Shown here: in pieces, positions 1 through 5,800 of the stretch
How positions within the stretch are numbered: the first letter of the stretch is position 1
Layout of the letters: the number at the start of each line of letters is the position of its first letter
DNA from: Microbacteriaceae bacterium
GTDB lineage: Bacteria > Actinomycetota > Actinomycetes > Actinomycetales > Microbacteriaceae
DNA length: 6,250 nucleotides
Reading direction: 5' to 3'
NCBI GenBank assembly: GCA_022701925.1
Contig: JAKONM010000198.1
Span: 1-6,250 of the forward strand
Notes under the pieces: generated by a model
The model's database searches: none
Told to the model about the DNA's origin: nothing
The model's input: the letters and a program-made list of their open reading frames with translations, nothing else
Position numbers and translations under genes: made by a program

Positions 1-1065
<1,065 letters not shown>

Positions 1066-1084
1066 GCTGAGCCTCACCGCTGAC

Positions 1085-1120
1085 CGGACGGGGTCGGGCC
1101 TTCGGGCCCGGCCCCGTCCG
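1085..1120 (+). terminator. Hairpin terminator after tuf
   Basis: A 16-bp stem (arms 1085-1100 and 1105-1120, one G-U pair, otherwise perfect) is closed by a TTCG tetraloop flanked by C and G, the extra-stable C(UUCG)G type. It starts 19 bases after the tuf stop. The tail is only tcgtt, with no long U run, which is common for terminators in very G+C-rich actinobacteria. It probably ends the str-operon transcript before the Mur ligase gene. Confidence 0.85.
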
Positions 1121-1172
1121 TCGTTCCCGGGAGGGCGACGGCCCGGCTCGTCGCGGCGGCCCCGCCGTTGCC

Positions 1173-1178
1173 TACGCT
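1173..1178 (+). promoter_or_regulatory. Putative -10 box of the Mur ligase gene (leaderless type)
   Basis: TACGCT matches the actinobacterial TANNNT -10 pattern and ends 9 bases before the ATG at 1188. With the usual 6-7 base spacing, transcription would start at about 1185-1188, at or just before the start codon. No Shine-Dalgarno sequence lies upstream of the ATG, and no convincing -35 box is seen 17 bases upstream of the -10. Start site inferred, not measured. Confidence 0.5.
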
Positions 1179-1187
1179 GGTCGTGAC

Positions 1188-2750
1188 ATGGCAGCGCCGA
1201 CACCGAACCCCTTCGTCCCCGACTCGACGGCGCCGACCGCGCTCGCCGATCTCGCAGCCCGATTCGACCTGGCCGGCGATCCCGGCGACGCGGCGGTCTC
1301 GGGCATCAGCCTCGGCTCAGGCGCGGTGCGTCCGGGCCACCTCTTCATCGCCCTGCAGGGCCTGCGCAGCCACGGCGCCGAGTACGCGCAGCAGGCGGTG
1401 GACGCCGGCGCCGCTGCCGTGCTCACCGACCCGGCCGGCCGCGAGCAGGCAGCGGCCACCGGCGTGCCGGTGCTGATCACGCCGGAGCCGCGGGCGCTGC
1501 TCGGCGAGCTGGCCGCCGCGGTCTACGGCACGCGGGCCGAGCACCCGCTGCTGCTCGGGGTCACCGGCACGAACGGCAAGACCTCCACGGTGCACTTCCT
1601 CGCCGGCCTCTTCGACCTGCTCGGGGTGTCGGGCGGGCTCAGCTCCACCGCCGAGCGGCGCGTGGGCGACGAGCGGCGGGTCGCGGGCCTCACCACGCCC
1701 GAGGCGACCGAGCTGCACGCGCTGATCGCGCGGATGCGCGAGGCGGGTGTCGAGGCCGCCGCGATCGAGGTCAGCGCGCAGGGGCTCAGCCGTCACCGGC
1801 TGGACGGCGTGCGGTTCGACGTGGCGGGCTTCACGAACCTCAGCCACGACCACCTCGACGACTACGCCGACATGGAGGAGTACTACCGGGCGAAGGCGGT
1901 GCTGTTCCAGCCGGACCGCGCCGTGCGGGCCGTCGTCTCCCTCGACACCCCCTGGGGCGCCCGCGTGGTCGAGGACGCCGGGGTGCCCGTGGTCACGGTG
2001 GTGCAGGCCGGGGGACCGGCGGCCGACTGGACGGTCACGGTCACCGAGGAGACGCAGGCCCACACCGCGTTCGTGCTCGAGGGCGCGCAGGGCGCCATCG
2101 CGACCCGCATCCCGGTGCTCGGCGCCCACATGGCCGCCAACGCCGGTCTGGCCCTGCTGATGCTCGTGGAGGCCGGCTTCGACCTGCAGCGCGTGCGCGA
2201 GGCCGTGGAGGGGCCGCAGGGCATGGCGGTGACCCTGCCGGGCCGCACCGAGCTGGTGTCCGGGCCGGGTGCCCCCGCCGTCTACGTGGACTTCGGCCAC
2301 TCGCCGCACGCCTTCCAGGAGACCCTGGCCGCGGTGCGGGCGGTGACCCCGGGCAAGGTGATCATGCTCTTCGGCGCCGACGGCGACCGCGACACCACCA
2401 AGCGGGCGGACATGTCCCGGGCGGCCGTGGAGGGCGGGGACGTGCTGATCGTCACGGACCACCACCCGCGGTTCGAGGACCCGGCGAGCATCCGGGCGAC
2501 GCTGGTGGCCGCGGCCCGGGAGGCGGCTCCGCAGCACCCGGTGCACGAGGAGGGCTCTCCGGAGCGTGCGATCCGCCTGGCGGTCTCGATGGCGGAGCCC
2601 GGGGACGCGATCCTGTGGGCGGGCCCGGGCCACCAGAACTACCGGGACATCCGGGGCGTCCGCACCGACTACTCGGCGAGGCGTGAGGCGCGCGCCGCGC
2701 TGCGCGAGGCCGGCTGGGCGGCGGCGGACTCGCACGACCTGGCGACCTGA
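1188..2750 (+). CDS. MurE-like Mur ligase family protein (divergent paralogue)
   Basis: This 520-residue protein has the three-domain layout of MurE, the cytoplasmic ATP-dependent ligase that adds the third, diamino acid residue to UDP-MurNAc-L-Ala-D-Glu. The N-terminal domain spans about 15-115 (VRPGHLFIALQG). The central ATPase domain has P-loop GTNGKT (127-132), TTPEA (169-173), EVSAQGL (194-200), FTNLSHDHLD (215-224) and the likely carbamylated lysine K236. The C-terminal domain has DFGHSPHAF (368-376) and GDRD (399-402). Several usual MurE positions differ. DSR near the N-terminus is GSG (43-45), the EVSSH histidine is Gln198, DNPR reads HHPR (425-428), and GKGHE reads GPGHQ (479-483). 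The expected Arg401 and Arg428 are kept, so ATP chemistry looks intact while amino-acid selectivity may be changed. The ATG is the first usable start and has no Shine-Dalgarno. It lies outside a cell-wall cluster. The substrate cannot be named from sequence. Family membership is near certain; calling it the main MurE is not justified. Confidence 0.93.
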   Translation: MAAPTPNPFVPDSTAPTALADLAARFDLAGDPGDAAVSGISLGSGAVRPGHLFIALQGLRSHGAEYAQQAVDAGAAAVLTDPAGREQAAATGVPVLITPEPRALLGELAAAVYGTRAEHPLLLGVTGTNGKTSTVHFLAGLFDLLGVSGGLSSTAERRVGDERRVAGLTTPEATELHALIARMREAGVEAAAIEVSAQGLSRHRLDGVRFDVAGFTNLSHDHLDDYADMEEYYRAKAVLFQPDRAVRAVVSLDTPWGARVVEDAGVPVVTVVQAGGPAADWTVTVTEETQAHTAFVLEGAQGAIATRIPVLGAHMAANAGLALLMLVEAGFDLQRVREAVEGPQGMAVTLPGRTELVSGPGAPAVYVDFGHSPHAFQETLAAVRAVTPGKVIMLFGADGDRDTTKRADMSRAAVEGGDVLIVTDHHPRFEDPASIRATLVAAAREAAPQHPVHEEGSPERAIRLAVSMAEPGDAILWAGPGHQNYRDIRGVRTDYSARREARAALREAGWAAADSHDLAT

Positions 2751-2793
2751 GGCGGCCGGGCCGGCGCCCCTCGCTTCCTGAGCAGTTGCCGTC

Positions 2794-2844
2794 CAGCGGC
2801 TGTGCGGAGCCCGCCGCTCAGCGGGTCCTTCCTAGGCTCCGCTG
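2794..2844. repeat. Inverted-repeat half-sites around the topoisomerase promoter
   Basis: Four copies of one short motif lie in 51 bases. CAGCGG is at 2794-2799, the 11-base palindrome CCGCTCAGCGG at 2814-2824, and CCGCTG at 2839-2844. The CAGCGG at 2819-2824 and CCGCTG at 2839-2844 form a perfect 6-bp inverted repeat that brackets the -10 box and ends on the base before the GTG start. This could be an operator, or a chance cluster in G+C-rich DNA. Confidence 0.3.
2833..2838 (+). promoter_or_regulatory. -10 box of the topoisomerase gene (leaderless type)
   Basis: TAGGCT is a good actinobacterial TANNNT -10 box and lies exactly 6 bases before the GTG at 2845. The expected transcription start therefore falls on the start codon and the mRNA would be leaderless. 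There is no Shine-Dalgarno and no recognisable -35 hexamer. The TAG of this box is also an in-frame stop four codons before the GTG, which rules out a longer protein. Confidence 0.6.
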
Positions 2845-3960
2845 GTGACCGACGCGCCGAAGGAGACGAGACCCCGCCTCCGCAAGAGCAACCCGCTGGG
2901 CAAGGGCTACCACCGGGTCCGCAGCGGCAAGGGGTTCAGCTTCAAGGCGCCGGACGGCTCCACCGTCACCGACCGCGCCCTGCGCAAGCGCTTCGAGGCG
3001 CTGGGCATCCCGCCGGCCTGGACGGACGTCTGGATCGCGCCCTACGACAACGGCCACATCCAGGCGGTCGGCTACGACGCCGCCAGCCGGAAGCAGTACA
3101 TCTACCACCCGACCTGGCGCGAGCGGAACGACGAGCGCAAGTTCGCGCGGATGCTGCTGCTGGCGGAGTCGCTGCCGGGCGCCCGGGGCACCGTGCGCAA
3201 GCACCTCCGGGAGGAGGGCCTGACCCGCCGCCGGGTCCTGGCGGGCGCCTTCCGCATGCTCGACCTGGGCGGCCTGCGCATCGGCTCCTCCACCTACGAG
3301 GAGCAGAACGGCAGCTACGGCCTCACGACCCTGCACTGCGAGCACGCCGAGGTCGACGGCGACTCGGTGCGGCTGCGCTTCCCCGCGAAGAGCCACAAGG
3401 TGTGGGACTCGACGATGCGCGACGCCGATCTGGCGGCGCTCCTGCGCGAGCTGCAGCAGCGCGCGCCCGGCGATCGGCTGCTCGCGTACCAGGAGCAGGG
3501 GGAGTGGCGCACGATCTCGCCCTCCGACGTGAACAAGTACGTGCGCAAGCGGCTGCACGGCAAGTTCTCCGCGAAGGACTTCCGCACCCTGCGCGGCACG
3601 GTGAGCGCCGCGGTGAGCCTCGCGAAGCACGGCCCCGAGCAGAAGAAGGGCAAGCAGAAGCAGGCGATCGCGCAGGCCATGCGCGACGCGGCCGCCGACC
3701 TCTCCAACACCCCGACGGTCGCCAAGGCCAGCTACGTGGACCCGCGGGTGGTCGACCGCTACCGCGCGGGCGAGACGGTGGACCCCGGCCGGGCCGCATC
3801 GGCCGAGGCGGAGGTGCGGTCGCTGCTGTTCGAGCCGCCGGAGGAGCCGATCTCGCAGCCGGGCGGGACGCCGGCGGAGGCCGACGGGATCGAGCTCGAG
3901 GCGGCGGCGGAGGAGCTGGGCGCGCTCGAGCCCGAGGACGAGGCGGTCGCGGCCGTCTGA
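2845..3960 (+). CDS. Type IB DNA topoisomerase (poxvirus/bacterial type)
   Basis: A 371-residue enzyme that nicks one DNA strand through a 3'-phosphotyrosyl bond and relaxes supercoils of either sign. The N-terminal DNA-clamp domain is at about 20-100 (RVRSGKGFSF, then PPAWTDVWIAP), followed by the catalytic domain at about 105-310. All five catalytic residues can be placed: Arg145 in GGLRIG, Lys182 in AKSHK, Arg247 in KDFRT, Asn288 in SNTP and Tyr297 in ASYVDP. Their spacing equals that of Deinococcus radiodurans topoisomerase IB as I recall it (R137, K174, R239, N280, Y289), a constant offset of 8. After Tyr297 the chain runs 74 more residues. From about 313 it is acidic and Ala/Glu-rich with few basic residues, probably disordered. 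The GTG start is fixed by the in-frame TAG at 2833 and the -10 box 6 bases upstream. The enzyme is sporadic but not rare in actinobacteria. Its role beside the ribosomal operons is unknown. It could relieve supercoiling from heavy transcription, but nothing here proves that. Confidence 0.95.
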   Translation: MTDAPKETRPRLRKSNPLGKGYHRVRSGKGFSFKAPDGSTVTDRALRKRFEALGIPPAWTDVWIAPYDNGHIQAVGYDAASRKQYIYHPTWRERNDERKFARMLLLAESLPGARGTVRKHLREEGLTRRRVLAGAFRMLDLGGLRIGSSTYEEQNGSYGLTTLHCEHAEVDGDSVRLRFPAKSHKVWDSTMRDADLAALLRELQQRAPGDRLLAYQEQGEWRTISPSDVNKYVRKRLHGKFSAKDFRTLRGTVSAAVSLAKHGPEQKKGKQKQAIAQAMRDAAADLSNTPTVAKASYVDPRVVDRYRAGETVDPGRAASAEAEVRSLLFEPPEEPISQPGGTPAEADGIELEAAAEELGALEPEDEAVAAV

Positions 3961-3969
3961 GCCGACCCG

Positions 3970-5349
3970 TCAGCCGGTGAAGCGCGCGAGCACGCGGCGC
4001 TTCACCCTGCCGAAGGGCGGCGAGAGCAGCTGCACCGTGTCCGGGCGCGACGGCTTCACGAGCACGGCCTTCTCGTGGCTGAAGGCGACGAGGCTGCGGC
4101 GCCCGTGGTAGGACCCGGTGCCGGACTCGCCGACGCCGCCGAAGGGCAGGTCGGGCACCGCCAGGTGCAGCACGGGCACGCCGAAGGCGATCGAGCCGGA
4201 GCTGGTGCGGGTCGTCCACGCCGCCCTCGACGACGGCTTCGAGAAGACCGTGAGCGACAACGGCTTGTCGCCGCCGGCGACGCGCTCGATGGCGTCCTCC
4301 TCGTCTGTCACCCGCACCACCGGGAGGATCGGGCCGAAGACCTCCTGCTGCATGACCGCGGACCCGTCGGCGACCCCGGTCAGCACGGTCGGCTCGATGC
4401 GCAGCGACGGACGGTCCGCCCTGCCGCCGAACGCCACCTCGCCGTCCTCGAGCAGCGGCACCAGCCGGTCGAAGTGCTGCTCGCTGACGATGCGGCAGTA
4501 GGCGTCGTTGCGCAGGGGGTCGCCCCCGTACATGCGGCGGGCCGCCCGCTCGAGCAGCGGCACCAGCCGGGCGGCGGTGGCATCGTCGGCCAGCACGTGG
4601 TCGGGCGCCACGCAGGTCTGCCCGGCGTTCATGAACTTGCCCCAGGCGATCCGGTCCGCGGCGACCTCGAGGTCCGCGGACGGGTCGACGTAGACGGGGC
4701 ACTTGCCCCCCAGCTCGAGCACGACGGGGGTCAGGTGCCGGGCCGCCGCGGCCATCACGATGCGGCCCACGCGCCCGCCGCCCGTGTAGAAGATCACGTC
4801 GAAGCGCTGCTCGAGCAGCTCGGTCGTCGTCGCGGCGTCGCCCTCGACGACGGCCACGGCGCGGGCGTCCACGTAGCGGGGCAGCAGCTCCGAGAGCGCC
4901 CCAGCCGTGGCGGGCGCCAGCTCGCTCGGCTTCACCACCGCGGCGTCCCCGGCCGCCAGAGCGCCGATCAGGGGGGAGAGGGCCAGCAGCAGCGGGTAGT
5001 TCCACGGAGCGATGATCAGTGCGACGCCCAGGGGCTCGAGCACGGTGGAGGCGCGACCCGGCTGCACCGGCAGCGGCACGGCGGCGCGCTGCGGGCGGAG
5101 CCAGCGCGCCAGCCGCCCCGACACGTGGGCGACCTCGCGCTGCAGCAGGCCGATCTCGGTCACCAGCGACTCGTCCGCGGACTTCCCGAGGTCCTGCCGC
5201 AGCGCGGCGGACAGGGCCGGGCGCTGCTCGAGCAGCAGCTGGGCGAGCCCGTCCAGCTGCGCCAGCCGCCACTCCAGCGGCCTCGCCAGCCCCCGCCGGT
5301 GCGCCTCGCGCAGCCGCCGCACCACCGACTCCGGCTCCTCCGCACCCAT
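3970..5349 (-). CDS. Class 3-type (ALDH3-like) aldehyde dehydrogenase, NAD(P)-dependent
   Basis: A 459-residue aldehyde dehydrogenase that oxidises an aldehyde to its carboxylate with NAD(P)+. The motifs follow the ALDH3 order: PWNYP (115-119, Asn117), VVKPSE (138-143), YTGGGRVGR (188-196), LELGGK (211-216, Glu212), the nucleophile Cys246 in GQTC, EVFGP (336-340, Glu336) and LPFGGVGESGTGSYHG (401-416). Asn117, Glu212, Cys246 and Glu336 keep a constant offset of 3 from rat class 3 ALDH as I recall it (N114, E209, C243, E333). The active site therefore looks complete, and the length fits the shorter ALDH3 type. One oddity is SGSIAFGVPVLHL (384-396): most ALDH3 proteins I know have an Asn shortly before this LHL or MHL. 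The ATG is fixed by an in-frame TAG four codons upstream on the minus strand. The gene is convergent with the topoisomerase and divergent from rpsJ. The substrate cannot be told. Family members act on medium- or long-chain, coniferyl or other aromatic aldehydes. Confidence 0.95.
   Translation of the reverse strand: MGAEEPESVVRRLREAHRRGLARPLEWRLAQLDGLAQLLLEQRPALSAALRQDLGKSADESLVTEIGLLQREVAHVSGRLARWLRPQRAAVPLPVQPGRASTVLEPLGVALIIAPWNYPLLLALSPLIGALAAGDAAVVKPSELAPATAGALSELLPRYVDARAVAVVEGDAATTTELLEQRFDVIFYTGGGRVGRIVMAAAARHLTPVVLELGGKCPVYVDPSADLEVAADRIAWGKFMNAGQTCVAPDHVLADDATAARLVPLLERAARRMYGGDPLRNDAYCRIVSEQHFDRLVPLLEDGEVAFGGRADRPSLRIEPTVLTGVADGSAVMQQEVFGPILPVVRVTDEEDAIERVAGGDKPLSLTVFSKPSSRAAWTTRTSSGSIAFGVPVLHLAVPDLPFGGVGESGTGSYHGRRSLVAFSHEKAVLVKPSRPDTVQLLSPPFGRVKRRVLARFTG
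3976..4006. terminator. Possible bidirectional hairpin at the convergent gene ends
   Basis: A perfect 10-bp inverted repeat (GGTGAAGCGC at 3976-3985, GCGCTTCACC at 3997-4006) with an 11-base loop. It lies inside the last codons of the aldehyde dehydrogenase gene and starts 15 bases after the topoisomerase stop. Only 9 bp separate the two stop codons, so a shared terminator would have to overlap coding sequence. There is no U tract on either strand, so terminator function is uncertain. Confidence 0.35.
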
Positions 5350-5355
5350 GCCGCC

Positions 5356-5361
5356 TGCCTA
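5356..5361 (-). promoter_or_regulatory. Weak candidate -10 box of the aldehyde dehydrogenase gene
   Basis: On the minus strand TAGGCA lies 6 bases before the ATG at 5349, the same layout as the topoisomerase promoter. It lacks the conserved final T, and no -35 box is visible. The intervening AGGCGG could instead act as a poor Shine-Dalgarno sequence, so leaderless transcription is only a suggestion here. Confidence 0.35.
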
Positions 5362-5372
5362 CCGTCCGTGCC

Positions 5373-5400
5373 TGGAACCGCGCTCGCAGCCGCCGTTCCA
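5373..5400. repeat. Inverted repeat TGGAAC-N16-GTTCCA upstream of the aldehyde dehydrogenase
   Basis: TGGAAC (5373-5378) and GTTCCA (5395-5400) are perfectly complementary, and the symmetry continues inward for two more bases after one mismatch. The repeat starts 11 bases upstream of the putative aldehyde dehydrogenase -10 box, where a regulator could bind. A third copy of GTTCCA sits at 5478-5483, at the predicted rpsJ transcription start. Function unproven. Confidence 0.3.
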
Positions 5401-5442
5401 CCCGACGCGACGGTTCGTGGCGCGCCGCGCGACACGCCCGGG

Positions 5443-5471
5443 TTGCAGGGCCCCCGTGGGCGTGGCAGGAT
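5443..5471 (+). promoter_or_regulatory. Probable promoter of the S10 ribosomal protein operon
   Basis: TTGCAG (5443-5448) and CAGGAT (5466-5471) are separated by 17 bases, the ideal spacing for a primary sigma factor. The -35 keeps TTG, and the -10 keeps the A at position 2 and the final AT. It is the best candidate between the aldehyde dehydrogenase and rpsJ, because no TA dinucleotide and hence no TANNNT box exists from 5362 to the rpsJ start. Predicted transcription start is about 5478. It also lies about 80 bp from the divergent aldehyde dehydrogenase -10. Confidence 0.6.
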
Positions 5472-5585
5472 GTCCAGGTTCCACATTCCGGGGGACGTGC
5501 GATGCGCGCCCCGCCCGGATCACTGTCAGGCAGTGCACGACCACCCGGTCGGGCCGCGGGCAGCAGAACGGTTCGGCGCCTCACG

Positions 5586-5607
5586 TGCCCGGTCCCAGCG
5601 ACCGGCA
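5586..5607 (+). other. Leader hairpin 1 of the S10 operon
   Basis: CCGGTC (5589-5594) and GACCGG (5600-5605) pair perfectly around a 5-base loop. Two further pairs (T5586-A5607 and G5587-C5606) form if C5588 is bulged. It is one of several uses of the same hexamer pair in this leader. Confidence 0.4.
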
Positions 5608-5611
5608 GGGC

Positions 5612-5662
5612 GGGTGCGGACGTGCAGCGGACCCGATCCGCTCGATGCGCGTCCGGCACGCC
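5612..5662 (+). other. Large leader hairpin 2 of the S10 operon
   Basis: The longest secondary-structure candidate in the leader. From the outside in: GG (5612-5613) with CC (5661-5662), GTGC (5614-5617) with GCAC (5656-5659), GGACGTGC (5618-5625) with GCGCGTCC (5647-5654, one G-U pair), and AGCGGA (5626-5631) with TCCGCT (5637-5642). The terminal loop is 5 bases. Three small bulges lie on the 3' side: CGAT at 5643-5646, G5655 and G5660. This totals about 20 base pairs and is hard to ascribe to chance even in G+C-rich DNA. There is no U tract after it, so it is unlikely to be a simple terminator. Confidence 0.5.
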
Positions 5663-5673
5663 CTCGAAGCGGG

Positions 5674-5724
5674 CGACCGGCACCCACAGCAGAACAGCGG
5701 TGCGGATCGCGCTGCGCCCGGTCG
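5674..5724 (+). other. Leader long-range pairing 3 of the S10 operon
   Basis: CGACCGG (5674-5680) is perfectly complementary to CCGGTCG (5718-5724). Inside it, CAGCG (5695-5699) can pair with CGCTG (5710-5714). The 3' arm CCGGTC can instead pair with GACCGG at 5725-5730, though that hairpin would have a loop too small to be stable. Confidence 0.3.
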
Positions 5725-5760
5725 GACCGGACGCCGTGCGAGTCGGCCGGAAGCCACCCA

Positions 5761-5787
5761 CTTGCTCGCGCGCGGCGAGCGCGCAAG
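5761..5787 (+). other. Hairpin directly upstream of the rpsJ ribosome binding site
   Basis: GCTCGC (5764-5769) pairs perfectly with GCGAGC (5775-5780) around the 5-base loop GCGCG. The flanking CTT (5761-5763) can pair with AAG (5785-5787) past a GCGC bulge. The 3' side reaches into the purine-rich AAGGAAAGAGGA tract, so the stem ends against or partly covers the upstream half of the ribosome binding site. Confidence 0.4.
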
Positions 5788-5796
5788 GAAAGAGGA
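5785..5796 (+). promoter_or_regulatory. Ribosome binding site of rpsJ
   Basis: The purine tract AAGGAAAGAGGA holds GAGG at 5792-5795, 5 bases before the ATG, with a second AAGGA 11 bases before it. It fixes ATG 5801 as the start, although the reading frame stays open far upstream. Confidence 0.8.
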
Positions 5797-5800
5797 ATCC

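Larger units (their letters stand above)
5478..5800 (+). promoter_or_regulatory. Long structured 5' leader of the S10 operon
   Basis: From the predicted transcription start to the rpsJ ATG there are about 323 bases with no convincing gene. The stretch holds several inverted repeats: CACTG/CAGTG at 5521-5535, an 8-bp hairpin at 5586-5607, a long imperfect hairpin at 5612-5662, a wide 7-bp pairing at 5674-5724, and a hairpin at 5761-5787 just before the ribosome binding site. In E. coli the S10 operon leader is the target of L4 autoregulation, so a regulatory leader is reasonable here. Whether this one binds L4 is inference, and I do not recognise a named RNA family. Confidence 0.5.

Noticed and set aside
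1317..2735. 472-codon minus-strand frame opposite the Mur ligase
   Set aside because: Shadow of a clear Mur ligase gene. It is Arg/Gly/His/Val-rich, has no motif, and has no promoter or ribosome binding site at its start.
1188..2750. Calling the Mur ligase the housekeeping murE
   Set aside because: The usual substrate-binding motifs are altered and the gene is outside a cell-wall cluster, so a gene symbol would overstate what the sequence shows.
2754..2775. G+C-rich inverted repeat just after the Mur ligase stop as a terminator
   Set aside because: The best stem is only about 4 bp (GGGC/GCCC) with no U tract, too weak to annotate.
2802..3980. 392-codon plus-strand frame overlapping the topoisomerase
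   Set aside because: Out-of-frame shadow. The frame starting at 2845 has all five catalytic residues of topoisomerase IB.
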